A stretch of DNA of 64,000 nucleotides from Porphyridium purpureum (Eukaryota; Rhodophyta; Bangiophyceae; Porphyridiales; Porphyridiaceae). Shown piece by piece: positions 31,477 through 41,120 of the stretch. Below the pieces are notes generated by a model. That model worked only from the letters and a program-made list of their open reading frames with translations. It did no database searches and was not told the origin of the DNA. Location of the stretch: NCBI GenBank assembly GCA_008690995.1, contig VRMN01000005.1, positions 310,001 through 374,000 of the forward strand, in the 5' to 3' direction. The position numbers and the translations under genes were made by a program. Every line of letters begins with the position of its first letter. Positions within the stretch are counted from its first letter, which is position 1.

Positions 31477-32293
31477 CCCCCTTCCCACCCCACACCTTTC
31501 ACGACCCGCGCCACGTGCCCCACCCTACCCCACACGACCCAACTCACCACCACAATTACTTTACCTGCCCTCTTCCCTCGACCTTCAACCTTTTCTCTCC
31601 TCTCGCCCCTGACTCTTACTCTCTCTCTCTCTGTCCTTATCCCACTGCCACACACAAAAAACACCCAGTCCCATAATGGATCAATACGCCGCACCGCCTT
31701 CCAAAATACCCTTCCTTCCTTATCACCATAATCATCATCCGTCCATCCATCATTGCACCATTGTATGAATCCATCATATGAAGACGCGCCTTCTCCTCTC
31801 ATGAACGCGCCACACCGCACCGCACACAAAAATAGAACCCATACACACACACACACACACACAGAATCCCATCCACAAAAGCAACGGCGTTCTGATACAT
31901 TCACTTGTTGATGTGGTGTTCACCCGTCTGCACATATGAGTCTGTGATCGGTTCACCCATCATCATCATCATCATCATCTTGGTGGTTGTTATTCATGGT
32001 CGTCGTAAGCAGCAGCAGTGGTGGCAGGAGGAAAGGTTACGCGCGTGGCGATGCGCGGTTCGTGCGGTGGGTGGGAGGCGCGCACCGCACGGTACAGTGC
32101 GGCAGTACGCATGCTCGCTGGGACGACAGATGGATGCACGCACGGACGGACATGAGCAGCAGGCGGTACAGTGAGTCAGTGCGGTACAGTGCTGGTTTGT
32201 GGGTTGAACTGTGGGAGCGAGGAGGGCGTGAGGGGGGTGGAAGAGGCCGGCGCAAGGGACTGAGCGCGGCGGCGGCGAAAGCGCGGGGGAGAG
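31477..32293. promoter_or_regulatory. Divergent spacer with microsatellites and three GTACAGT elements
   Basis: 817 bases between the PRA1 and uS13 genes. It holds a CT tract (31619-31632), a CA tract (31843-31863) and an ATC repeat (about 31958-31979). GTACAGT occurs at 32092-32098, 32166-32172 and 32184-32190, all within 205 bases of the uS13 start. Long open frames here are byproducts of the simple repeats. Confidence 0.55.
31843..31863. repeat. (CA)n microsatellite
   Basis: About ten CA units in the PRA1/uS13 spacer, flanked by a CT tract and an ATC tract. Confidence 0.95.
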
Positions 32294-32650
32294 ATGGTGA
32301 GGATTTTGCAGGTGGATCTGTGGAACCGCCAGCCGGTGTGGATTGCGCTCACGAAGATATACGGCATCGGGCTGACCCGCGGCAAGTACTTGTGCAGCAA
32401 GTTGGGCATCTCGCTCAAGACCAAGGCGGGCGAGTTGCACCAGTATCAGGCCGCCGGGCTCGCGCAGCTGATTGAGGACGAGAGGTGGGTCATCAAGCAG
32501 GCGCTGAAGGAGCAGACAAAGTCAAATATCCGGCGCCTCATCGAGATCAAGTGCCGCCGCGGCGTCATGCACACGCGCCACCTCCCGGTCAACGGCCAGC
32601 GCACAAAGTCGAACGCGCAGACGGCAAAGAAGCGGGTGCCAAAGTTCTAG
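32294..32650 (+). CDS. Organellar ribosomal protein uS13 (S13), probably mitochondrial
   Basis: 118 residues from ATG at 32294. It follows the bacterial-type S13 pattern. The first helix is ALTKIYGIGLTRGKYLCSK, then a middle helix with IRRLIEIKCRRGVMHTRHLPV, and the GQRTKSNAQTAKK tail binds 16S-type rRNA. S13 sits in the small-subunit head and contacts P-site tRNA and the large subunit. No presequence is visible, which is common for mitochondrial S13. Red-algal plastid genomes normally carry their own rps13, so the mitochondrion is the likelier destination (inference). It converges on the CBM48-like gene. Confidence 0.88.
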   Translation: MVRILQVDLWNRQPVWIALTKIYGIGLTRGKYLCSKLGISLKTKAGELHQYQAAGLAQLIEDERWVIKQALKEQTKSNIRRLIEIKCRRGVMHTRHLPVNGQRTKSNAQTAKKRVPKF

Positions 32651-32845
32651 GCGGGGCGCACCCCATCCGTGCGTTGTGCGCCATTCACACAAAGCATGCA
32701 TTTGTAAAGGCTTCTTTAATTAGGCTTGCAGTCTTCCCGGGCACGCGTCGCGGTGCACGAAGCGCTGGATCAAAAAGTTCCCTCTGCGTTCTTGTTTAAG
32801 TGGACGTGATCAGACAAAATGGTACTGAGGCGCAACCAGCCGAAT

Positions 32846-33958
32846 TTAAGTGTGCGCACCTGATTCATACAGCTCCTGCCGCGGCAGCGCTTGATATTCC
32901 GGTCGATATTGCATTTGATCATGAGGCTCCCGTCGCGGCTCCACATAAGGCCTTTCTCCAGCCCCTAGCCGTGCCTGGACTTCATTCTGATACTCCTCTT
33001 GCCCGTGTCGGGCGACTGTTTCTTCCCCGGGATACCTTAGCGGCGGCTGATCATGCGGCGGCGCTTGGTGTTGTGCCTGCTCCACTCCTTCCCCAGGCCG
33101 AGCAACTTCCGGTCGCGACAGGCGAGTATCCCCAAAACCCCCTTCGTCGCGCGCATGGTTCGCTCTTGCCGGCGGAACGGGTCGATACTGAGTTTGATGT
33201 TCAATTTGTGCGCGAGCTTCATCCTGCGGCTCCACAAGCTCTTGCGGAGGCCGCGGTTGCATCTGGTCCTGTGCATACATCTGGTATTGATTATATTGAT
33301 AAGGCAGATGGAACGGTCGTTCTTCTCGAGGCGCAGAAACTTTAAAGCCCAGCGTCATTGGATGTTGTGCCGCGTCGATCAACATGTGTATGACTGCAAT
33401 CAGAAAGACCATGCAGATGAGAAAATGCCACGGGAAGCCGCCTTGCGCGACAAAATATCCTGAAGGCTGCACGTAAGCCTTTTGCGTGGCACACAAGACA
33501 GAATCATGACAAGCGGACACGCCACCGGCGTGCCGCGTCCGTATCGGACATCCGAGCTCCACATCGTACATGTTGTCGTCCGCGATCTCTGCGTAGCCAC
33601 GGTCAGAACCACCCGCACCGAGGAGTTCCTTGAGCGAAAGTTTTGCCTTGTTTTGCAAATTCTTGAATTTGGACGGCGGGCCCACTTTACCCGCGCTTGT
33701 TGACCGGTAGCCATGCTTGCACGAAGCCCTGATCTTGCGCCAGTTACATGTGCCCGATTCTGCGAGGGGATGCGCTGTGCTCACGACGAGTTCATCGTCC
33801 ACCAAGAATGCAAACTCGACATACCCGGGCTCCAGATCCACCACCGTCCTCCATCCGAGTTTGCCGTACTTCATTCGCAGCGGAAACCACTCATTCCACG
33901 AGCCCACGAGAAACACCTCATGGTTCTTGTCCACGCCATCAAACAAAAACTCAGACAT
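32846..33958 (-). CDS. CBM48-like (AMPK-beta-type) domain protein with membrane anchor and Gln/Pro-rich tail
   Basis: 370 residues from ATG at 33958; the longer frame upstream begins at GTG. Residues 1-80 match the AMPK-beta/CBM48 fold: EVFLVGSWNEWFPL, GWRTVVDLEPGYVEFAFLVDDE and a final TCNWRKI. The central Trp of the GSFNNW-type loop (here Trp24) and the terminal Asn remain. The other glycogen-contacting Trp and Lys positions appear replaced. A linker is followed by one hydrophobic helix at about 177-196 (HFLICMVFLIAVIHMLIDAA). The remaining 170 residues are rich in Gln, Pro, Arg and Tyr and look disordered. There is no AMPK-beta C-terminal domain. It may tether something to membranes near floridean starch, but that is speculation. 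Confidence 0.75.
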   Translation of the reverse strand: MSEFLFDGVDKNHEVFLVGSWNEWFPLRMKYGKLGWRTVVDLEPGYVEFAFLVDDELVVSTAHPLAESGTCNWRKIRASCKHGYRSTSAGKVGPPSKFKNLQNKAKLSLKELLGAGGSDRGYAEIADDNMYDVELGCPIRTRHAGGVSACHDSVLCATQKAYVQPSGYFVAQGGFPWHFLICMVFLIAVIHMLIDAAQHPMTLGFKVSAPREERPFHLPYQYNQYQMYAQDQMQPRPPQELVEPQDEARAQIEHQTQYRPVPPARANHARDEGGFGDTRLSRPEVARPGEGVEQAQHQAPPHDQPPLRYPGEETVARHGQEEYQNEVQARLGAGERPYVEPRREPHDQMQYRPEYQALPRQELYESGAHT

Positions 33959-34814
33959 AGCTTTATATTGTACTGCGTGGTCCTGTCTGACGCCGACAGC
34001 GCGGCACGCGCCTCTTCTCCAATCGCAGCAATCTTCAGCGCGTCCTTCGTGCCCTGTCGTATATGCACAGACGCACACTTGTACACATGTATACCGCCCT
34101 CAGGTTGCAGAGTCGACACGGCGGGATACAGAGGGCACGCGAGCGCGAGCGCGAGCGCGTCTACTTATCTGCATGTCTCCAGCGCCACGTTGTATCCCAT
34201 CTGACATGACCATCGCTTCGGTATCTTTGCTCGCGTCGAACCTGAGTCTCCTCCTCGTCCAAGGCCGTCGAGCCAATTTTCATATCAAAATGACGTCAAT
34301 TGCTATGAAAAGTTCTTGTCTCAATGGCAGTTGAGCAGGGTGCGACCACGCAAGGTCTGCGTGTGCTGCCGTGGTTTACCATGCGCTGAACGCTGGCTCG
34401 TAAACTAGCCGGCGACCCACGTAGGCGCCAATACAGTGCCCCGCTGCAGCTATACGCGAATACGCAGTACATCGGCTATGTTGAGTTTATTGTCCGCGCG
34501 CATCGCGCGTGCCTAACTGAAGGAAATCGAGCGAACGTGGCTCAACCTTGGGCCGGCGGTCGGGACAAAGTGCCAGAAATGTCCGCCTGTCCATGGATGT
34601 GACGCGCGTGTGTGCCGGGGAAAGCACGCTCTATCGTGGGGTCGGAATGTGATGTCGCAATGCATGCGCGTCACGAGAGCGAGAGGTCACATGAGAGCTT
34701 TAAATCTGTTTGCACAAGCTCGAACCATTTACGAATCGAACAAGACGTGCCACCAGTATTCCAGTCGACCAACATTCACGGAAAGAAAATAAAATGGCGC
34801 TGCTACGGACGAGG
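33959..34814. other. Spacer upstream of the CBM48-like gene
   Basis: 856 bases between two minus-strand genes. It includes a short GAGCGC repeat near 34140-34160 but no ACTGTAC element and no convincing gene on either strand. Confidence 0.45.
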
Positions 34815-35153
34815 TTAAGCTAGCATGGCGTCTAGTTTGCCGACACTGTCAAGGGCCGAAACCTCCGTGTACCCACCAACGAATTCTTGCTTGACAAATA
34901 TGGCAGGCACTGTGGAATGGCCGTACTTGGTCGCAATAGCCGACTGCATGGCTCGACCCTCTGCGCCCTCAAGATTTACGATGCGGAACTGAACCTTCTT
35001 CTTCGTCAATAACGAGTCGGCAGCCTTGCAGTAGCCGCACGCCGACTTGGAAAACATGAGAACGCTGTCGTTCTGCGCCACAAGGTCATCCACACGTGCT
35101 TCCGCAGCCGCCGACGAGTCGCCCTTGTGCGACAACGACAAAGTGCTTCCCAT
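34815..35153 (-). CDS. Dithiol glutaredoxin with N-myristoylation motif
   Basis: 112 residues from ATG at 35153; the upstream in-frame extension has no good start. The thioredoxin fold carries the dithiol active site CGYC (Cys39, Cys42), the cis-Pro loop STVPAIF and the glutathione-contacting GGYTEV. This is the class I glutaredoxin pattern, a glutathione-dependent thiol reductase. The start MGSTLSLSH fits an N-myristoyltransferase site well (Gly2, Ser6), which would place it on a membrane. Ordinary cytosolic glutaredoxins begin directly at the first helix, so the acidic 20-residue leader is an addition. Confidence 0.93.
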   Translation of the reverse strand: MGSTLSLSHKGDSSAAAEARVDDLVAQNDSVLMFSKSACGYCKAADSLLTKKKVQFRIVNLEGAEGRAMQSAIATKYGHSTVPAIFVKQEFVGGYTEVSALDSVGKLDAMLA

Positions 35154-36356
35154 ACAATATTGCGCCTTTCTCACTCTTCTAGTCTCCCGTCTCTCCTCTC
35201 TCTCAACAGCCACCGCAGCTACAGACCCAAGCTGGACTTGACACTGCAACCGTGCCCCCTGTCCTTAGTAGCTTCCAAACGCTGCGTTGGGCGAGGCACA
35301 CAAACTCCGCTCTCATGCACTCACTTCAGCCTCAACAAGAATACTCCCACCCTATATCAACTTTCCACTGTAGCCTCACCTCCTTCGACTTGCTCCCATT
35401 TCTCCTGGAGAAAGAAAATGAGATCGAATTTTGTTTGTTACGTGGAGGAGGTTTCAGGTGGTGAGTCAACTCATACTCTGCGCAGCGTGCAAGGTGGCGT
35501 AGCATCGGTTCTCCAACGACATCGGCTGCGTTCATTGCCGAATGCGTGAGTGGGAGCATCTCTCGTATTGCAGGATCTAGGGCGAGCGGCTCTCAGAGCA
35601 GAGACCCAGAGCGAGCGGCTCTTACAGCAGAGACCCAGAGCGAGCGGCTCTCAGAGCAGAGACCCAGAGCGAGCGGCTCTTACAGCAGAGACCCCCCGAG
35701 GAGAGATCCACACCAGAGACCCACAGCGCATGCTGTGAGACTTATTTTGCATGTAGAAGTGATGCACCCGGTTGATTGATTTCTTTCTCGGAAAGCCAAG
35801 TCTTTTCTCGAAAGCACATTTCTTTCTCGTGTGCGTTCTCAGCGTAACTCAGCTGGCCGTAGTATTGATATCCGAATCTGTTCTTTCGTCCCGCCGACTG
35901 CTATTCTGTTGAAACATGGCGGCATGCCTTCCGTTGACCGCTGGTCCGGTTTCTGAGAGAGAGAAAAGTCTCTCGTCGTCTGCGCACGCAGCGGACACGG
36001 GTGAAGCATTTGTGTAGCCGCGACAGACTCACGTTGCGTCAACGCGTCTTCCGCGCCGAAGGCTTAGTGGAACACTGGGACAAACTAAAATTCCCTAATT
36101 TTTTCGTTTACAAATTTAGATCACACGAAAAAAAAGACTGTACGGGTCCGCCGAGCGGACGCACCTAGCTCTCTGTGTCCTATGGTTCGCAGCTCGCAAA
36201 ATATGGCGAGTTGCAGCAACGAGGAGATGCGCTCCCTTCACCTAATTCATAAGGGATCACTTGCATCTCTCACTCTCCAGTGAGCGGATCATCAATGGAC
36301 TACTATTCACATTCGGGTCGCACGCAAAGTACTCCCCATTCCTACGCCACAGACAC
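35154..36356. other. Long spacer holding a 29-bp minisatellite
   Basis: 1.2 kb between the glutaredoxin start and the 3' end of the ClpB-like gene, with no credible gene. It contains the tandem repeat at 35584-35697 and one ACTGTAC at 36137-36143. Confidence 0.5.
35584..35697. repeat. Minisatellite: four 29-bp units in alternating two-unit pattern
   Basis: The unit begins GAGCGGCTCT and ends ACCCAGAGC. Copies start at 35584, 35613, 35642 and 35671. Copies 1 and 3 carry CAGAG at unit positions 11-15, while copies 2 and 4 carry TACAG, so the true period is a 58-bp dimer repeated twice. The last copy is slightly shortened. Confidence 0.93.
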
Positions 36357-36980
36357 TCAAATCACGTAAGGCGACAGCCGCCGCGCAATCATGCTTTTCG
36401 AGCCCTTCATTGCGCGCCGCTCTGTCGCGGTGCACACAAGCCGAACGTTCCCAAAGCGCACCAGTGTTTCCAGCAGCTCTACAACCTCATCGAAATTCCA
36501 CGCGTGTTCCCGCGCCGGAAAAAAGGACGACTTGTGCATGAGCAGAACAAACAACAAGTCGACGTGTCTAACAAACAACGTGGCCCGCTCTTCAAGTTCT
36601 TGGGCCTCGTGGATGGCCTCACTGAACGCTCTGGTGAACTCTTCGACGCTCTCGACGTCACTAATTAAGGCCTTCATGTCCAGCGCTCGGTAACGCGCGC
36701 CTCGCGCCTCGAGCCAATCTAACGCGACCTCGCTGGCCTCGTCCTCGTCGTCGTGCAGAAGCAGCGGGCTCCGCCCGCGCTCCACAATCGCGTCCAGCTG
36801 CTGCTTGTGCTGCGCCGGCGTGGTCGAGTCCGACGCCACCACGAGCTTTGGCGACTCGCTCAGCGGACTCGCAATGGGCTCTGCACACGAACCGTCGCCG
36901 CCGACACACAGCGGCGCCGTCATGGTTTCTTGCGGCCCCCACATCGGCTTTACTTGCACTCCCCCGCCGTGCTGCTCCAT
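36357..36980 (-). CDS. Small protein resembling a degenerate ClpB/HSP100 AAA+ fragment without P-loop
   Basis: 207 residues from ATG at 36980. Residues about 98-207 align by eye with the part of ClpB first ATPase domain that follows the P-loop. ALDMKALISDV corresponds to the LDLGALVAG block, EEFTRAFSEAIHEAQ to the FEERLKAVLKE helix, and ATLFVRHVDLLF to the Walker B strand ILFIDEIHLL. VRLVCTATERRAM corresponds to the LRCIGATTLDEYR sensor strand. Walker A is absent and the Walker B acidic pair is replaced by RH, so ATPase activity is unlikely. The N-terminal 95 residues are low complexity. This homology is my inference; otherwise it is an orphan. Confidence 0.6.
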   Translation of the reverse strand: MEQHGGGVQVKPMWGPQETMTAPLCVGGDGSCAEPIASPLSESPKLVVASDSTTPAQHKQQLDAIVERGRSPLLLHDDEDEASEVALDWLEARGARYRALDMKALISDVESVEEFTRAFSEAIHEAQELEERATLFVRHVDLLFVLLMHKSSFFPAREHAWNFDEVVELLETLVRFGNVRLVCTATERRAMKGSKSMIARRLSPYVI

Positions 36981-38588
36981 TCGCTCTTCCCCCTGCTTCC
37001 CCTCACACCCCTTCTCCACACCCTATGCCAACTTCCTGTCACGGCCTACTCCCCGGGTTGTTGTTCAACCTTCACGCTTATGTCCCGCTCAAGCTAGCCT
37101 CGGCCACAAGTTACACCAACACACGACTCCAACCCGGCTCGTATCTTATCCTTGCACCATGTCTTCAACTCAACGGGGACAACTTTTATACCCCACGCTC
37201 CGTCATTTCCCAATCTCACGCGATTATGGATGTTCGTGCTGCGTTGCGTGGGTGGGTGTGTATCAAGGGGAACCACTTCAACGGAGGCTTCCTTGCCTTT
37301 TTTGGCAGGGGTGCTTGGTGTATTTTTCATGATATTTTTCCATCACCGCCGTATTTTCGCCACGTGATCCCCGCAACCCGGCGTGTGTGTGTATGTGAGA
37401 GAGTAAGTGCGGCTTACTGGTGGTGAAACAGCAAGCGGCTTTGGTTGCTTTGCCGATTCTATCATAAAATGGGCGGGTGAAATCATATAAATTCGCACAC
37501 AAAAAAAGGGAGGACCGAGTGTGCTCGGTTAAGGTGTTGTCGCACGCTCTGGAGAATACACCACCACAAGCTCACGGTTTGTGATTCCAAAGCTCCGTTT
37601 TACTAGTATGTGCCGGATAAGCGTGAGCGGAGTAACGCTCATGCATCCCCTGTGCCCCCACCACTTTTCACAGAGCCCCGAGGCGTGTGCAAGTCAGTTG
37701 ACTTCTTTTACTAGGAAACGACGCCCTTCCCGGCCGTTAAAAAGACGTAGGAGGCACTGGAGACTGACCAAAAGCGGGCAGCGAGCCGCCGGTGTTAATC
37801 CCTGCAAGGACTAGTGGAAATGGATTAACGGCTATGGTTGGAGCCGGCGGAGGGTGTTGGGTGGTGGTGGTGGTGGGAGCCAAACGGCAGTGAAACGTAA
37901 GACGTTGTAAGCGCAAAAGGCCCACCCGGCCGGCGTGCAGGAAGCAAACACGGCCCGCCGTCGCTGCCCTGCAATTCAACCCCGCCGCTTGCTACGGCCG
38001 AGCCAGCTGCGAATTGATCAACAGCGTGCTGATCCGAGGCACAAGCAGATACGTAGTAGCGGCTGCTGGCATCTAGCCCTGCCTCCGAAGTGCCCTCCGA
38101 GCGCTAGTAGCATCGTACTTTGCATGCGGCCGTTGCATGGCTATACAACAACATTATCTTCGCGGCCAAATGCGTCCACTTTGCTCAACCATGCTCTGCT
38201 GAGACGCTTGGGCGCGACCTGTTTCCGTGTTTGCTGCTTCGTCACGGTTGTCAACAGCGGGCCACGGACGATCCTTCGAGGAGAAACAAAGAACAATATG
38301 TAATGTCTGGCTGGTTCTAAAGAGAAAGACTATTCTAAGCTCGGCACCTAGCCGCCGGCCGATCAAAGAAAGCAAGTGGGATGCGTCGCGATCTTCCAGC
38401 TCACCCATGATCGAAGAATGGCACCCGCGTGCGTCAACAGCACGTTTGCAGAGTGGGCCGCATAGATCCACAGCCACAACCACGCAGAGCGCCGAAAACC
38501 GAGTCTCAGCGCTTGGTTCCACGGTCGGGGCGGAATCAACACTCGATACCGACTCGAATCCAGACCACAACCCGCACAACTTCCCGAC
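36981..38588. other. Long spacer without recognised gene
   Basis: 1.6 kb between the start of the ClpB-like gene and the 3' end of psb27. Open frames at 37935-38303 (plus) and 38154-38579 (minus) have no protein-like texture and are not called. A TTTTATA at 37186-37192 would read as a TATA box on the minus strand for the ClpB-like gene. No ncRNA family was recognised, but structured RNA cannot be excluded by eye. Confidence 0.45.
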
Positions 38589-39223
38589 TTATCGGCCCTT
38601 GTCCAGTGCCTTCTCAACTTCCTTGTACTGCGCCAAAAGACGCTTTCGGCGCTTTTCCGGGACCGGGTAGCCGTTGCCGTAGCTCTGGTAGTGCCCGCTG
38701 AGCGTGTTGATCGAGGTATACAGCGTGCTGAAGCTGGAGGAGCCGCTCACTTTGCCATTCCTGCGGTACAGGGCCACAAAGTCATTCATCTGCTTTCTGA
38801 CCCCCGTCACGGTATCGGCCATGCCTGGCGTGCCGCGCGCGTACTCGGTGACGGTCTTCATATTGCTGACGAGGCTCTCGGCGTCCGTCTTGTACACTCC
38901 CGACAGACCAAACGACATGTTCGTGTCCGCGACCGGAGCGGGCTTGGGCGCCGGCGCGGCGGCGCGGGTGCGTCCGCCGGGGCGACGGCCTCCTCTGCGC
39001 GCACGAGCGGCATGCCTGTGATCGCGAGCATCGACGCCGCGCCAAGCGCCTGCAGCAGATGCCTGCGCGACATCTCCTCCAACTCGCCATCAAACGCGCC
39101 CATGCGGACCTGCGACGCAGAACGCACGACGCGCGCCGATTCGCGCGCGCACCGCGGCACCACCGCCGGCGCCACGGCGCCCCTCACACCGCCCCCACTC
39201 ACACTGCTCACAAACATGGCCAT
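38589..39223 (-). CDS. psb27: Photosystem II assembly factor Psb27, with apparent frameshift
   Basis: Two overlapping frames make one protein. The upstream frame starts at ATG 39223 with MAMFVSSVSGGG, a red-algal-type plastid transit peptide. A twin-arginine thylakoid signal follows (RRHLLQALGAASMLAITGMP) with an AxA-like RAEE site. The downstream frame (stop at 38589) carries the Psb27 four-helix domain: GLSGVYKTD, FVALYRRNGKVSGSSSFSTL, LSGHYQSYG and VPEKRRKRLLAQYKEVEKAL. The two frames must join in a GC-rich Ala/Pro stretch at about 38925-38970, where a one-base length difference would make it continuous. This is either an assembly or read error or a real lesion. Psb27 binds CP43 in the lumen during PSII assembly and repair. 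Confidence 0.85.
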
Positions 39224-39734
39224 CGCACCGACACCGACACCGCCGCCGCCGTCCTGTTCCGTACCTCAATCTCCCAACCAATCCGGCCTCAACCACGTTC
39301 AGATCCAATTCCCTCTCAATCCCGCACCACCATCTCTGTCCCTCCACATACGCTCAGACCCTCCAGCAAGAAGCGCATCGCAATCTCACACAGATTTCCC
39401 CCCGTTTCGAGTTCAGTCCTGCATCTCCCCCGACTGCCCCTCTTTTCTATAAACCATCCCCAAACCACTAAGGAAAAATGGGCAATAAGTGAAGACAACT
39501 GGATAGATAATTAATTAACTTCCTTTTTAACTCTGAGCCACTACTGAGAACTGTACTTCCGTTGTGCATTTGACTCGAATCATAAAACGGTGTCATTTGA
39601 TCGCACCGCAGGGGGGAGAAGCAGGTACACTAGAAAATGGAGTGTGGGTCCGACGGTGAGTTGACGGAGATGGGGAAACACTAGAGACAATGGGAGAGAG
39701 AGACAAACCGAAGAATACAGTTAGCATTGACGGT
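39224..39734. promoter_or_regulatory. Divergent spacer between two plastid-function genes, with ACTGTAC
   Basis: 511 bases between the psb27 and pheS starts. ACTGTAC lies at 39550-39556. A TTTCTATAAACC stretch at 39448-39459 could serve as a weak TATA-like element. An upstream in-frame ATG for pheS at 39690 lies inside this interval. Confidence 0.5.
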
Positions 39735-41030
39735 ATGGCGATCGTGGCGTTTATGAATGGAGCCGCGTGGTGTGCATCCGGGCGAGGAAGTCCAGCGGTG
39801 CGGCTGGCGTCGTCGCGGCATGAGGCTCGCGCCGGTAAGCTGGCTTCGTGTCGGTGTGTGAAAGGCGATGTGGCGGCGTGGCCGAGACACACACGCGGGC
39901 GCGTCGTCCATTTGAAGATGAATGGAGCGTCGTCATCCTCCTCCTCGTCATCTTCGTCATCGGCGGCGCCGCCAGCATCGGGACAAACGCTGGACGAAAC
40001 GGCCTCTCCGGACGAGCTGCTCACAAAATTGAGTCTCGAGGCGGTCGAGGCAATGAACCAGTGTGATGACCTTCGTGAGTTGCAGAACCTGCGCGCGCAG
40101 TTTTTGGGTAAGAAGGGAAGCGTGTCAGGTTTGTCAAAGCAGCTGGGCAAATTGCCAAAGGAGGCCCGACCGGCATTTGGCGCAGCAGTAAATGCAGCCA
40201 AGAGCGAGCTCGAGCGAAAATTTGACGAACGCAAGGAAGCGCTCGAGGATATCGAGATCAACAAGCAGATTACTGACGATATGATTGACGTAACTCTTCC
40301 CGGTACCAGGCGAAAGGCGGGCTTCCCACACCCTCTTCGCGTCACCATGCAAAAGGCCCTCGATGTTTTCATCGGGCTTGGCTACGAGCTGATCGACAGC
40401 GTGGAGCTGAGCCCCGAGATCGAAACAGACTACTTCTGCTTCGAGGCGCTCAACTGTCCTGAAGACCATCCGGCTCGTGACATGCAAGATACGCTCTACA
40501 TTACAGATGACCAGAAAATGCTTCTGCGTACCCACACCTCGTCCGTGCAGGCGCGATACATGCAGCAGAACTCGCCGCCATTCGCCATTGTGTGCCCCGG
40601 TCGGGTGTACCGGCGTGATGACATTGATGCCACCCACTCGTTTCAGTTCCACCAGATGGAAATTATGTTTGTGAGTAAGGACGTCACGTTGGGACAGCTT
40701 CGCGCGACCGTCATTCACTTTCTCGAACAAATGTTTGGCACGGGTATCGAAACACGCTTCCGCGCGAGCTACTTTCCCTTCACAGAGCCTTCCATGGAAG
40801 TGGACGTTATGTTCAAGGGAAAATGGCTCGAGGTTCTTGGGTGTGGGCTCGTTGATCCGGCCGTACTGGAAAAGGCGGGTTATGACCCAGAAGAGTGGAC
40901 TGGCTTTGCTGCCGGTTTCGGAATTGAGCGCTTTGCGATGGTGATCCATGAGATTAAGGACATCCGCGAATTCACCAACAATAACTTTCAGTTCTTGAAC
41001 CAGTTTTCGTACCCGGAAATGCTCGACTAA
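39735..41030 (+). CDS. pheS: Phenylalanyl-tRNA synthetase alpha subunit, bacterial type, probably plastid-targeted
   Basis: 431 residues from ATG at 39735; an upstream ATG at 39690 is in frame. I prefer 39735 because MAIVAFMNG with early Phe, followed by an Arg/Ala/Ser-rich 60 residues, looks like a plastid transit peptide. The mature part is a full bacterial PheS: the N-terminal coiled coil (LRAQFLGKKGSVSGLSKQLG), class II motif 2 (CPGRVYRRDDIDATHSFQFHQ) and motif 3 (GFAAGFGIERFAMV). PheS works as an alpha2-beta2 enzyme with PheT to charge tRNA-Phe. The monomeric organellar PheRS of plants and animals lacks this architecture, so a PheT partner is required. Red-algal plastid genomes are known to encode pheT. 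Confidence 0.93.
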   Translation: MAIVAFMNGAAWCASGRGSPAVRLASSRHEARAGKLASCRCVKGDVAAWPRHTRGRVVHLKMNGASSSSSSSSSSSAAPPASGQTLDETASPDELLTKLSLEAVEAMNQCDDLRELQNLRAQFLGKKGSVSGLSKQLGKLPKEARPAFGAAVNAAKSELERKFDERKEALEDIEINKQITDDMIDVTLPGTRRKAGFPHPLRVTMQKALDVFIGLGYELIDSVELSPEIETDYFCFEALNCPEDHPARDMQDTLYITDDQKMLLRTHTSSVQARYMQQNSPPFAIVCPGRVYRRDDIDATHSFQFHQMEIMFVSKDVTLGQLRATVIHFLEQMFGTGIETRFRASYFPFTEPSMEVDVMFKGKWLEVLGCGLVDPAVLEKAGYDPEEWTGFAAGFGIERFAMVIHEIKDIREFTNNNFQFLNQFSYPEMLD

Positions 41031-41120
41031 GAAAGTAAACTTCACAGCAAGCGTCCAGGGTTAGCAACCTCAGTCGTGCCCTCAGCAATCATCACTTTTG
41101 CGGCGTACGCTAACATCCCT

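Noticed and set aside
30751-31731. A 326-codon plus-strand frame over the PRA1 gene
   Set aside because: Shadow of PRA1 on the other strand, extended by CT and CA simple repeats.
35546-35779. Repetitive open frames over the 29-bp minisatellite
   Set aside because: The frames simply translate the tandem repeat; the unit is noncoding-like and has no start context.
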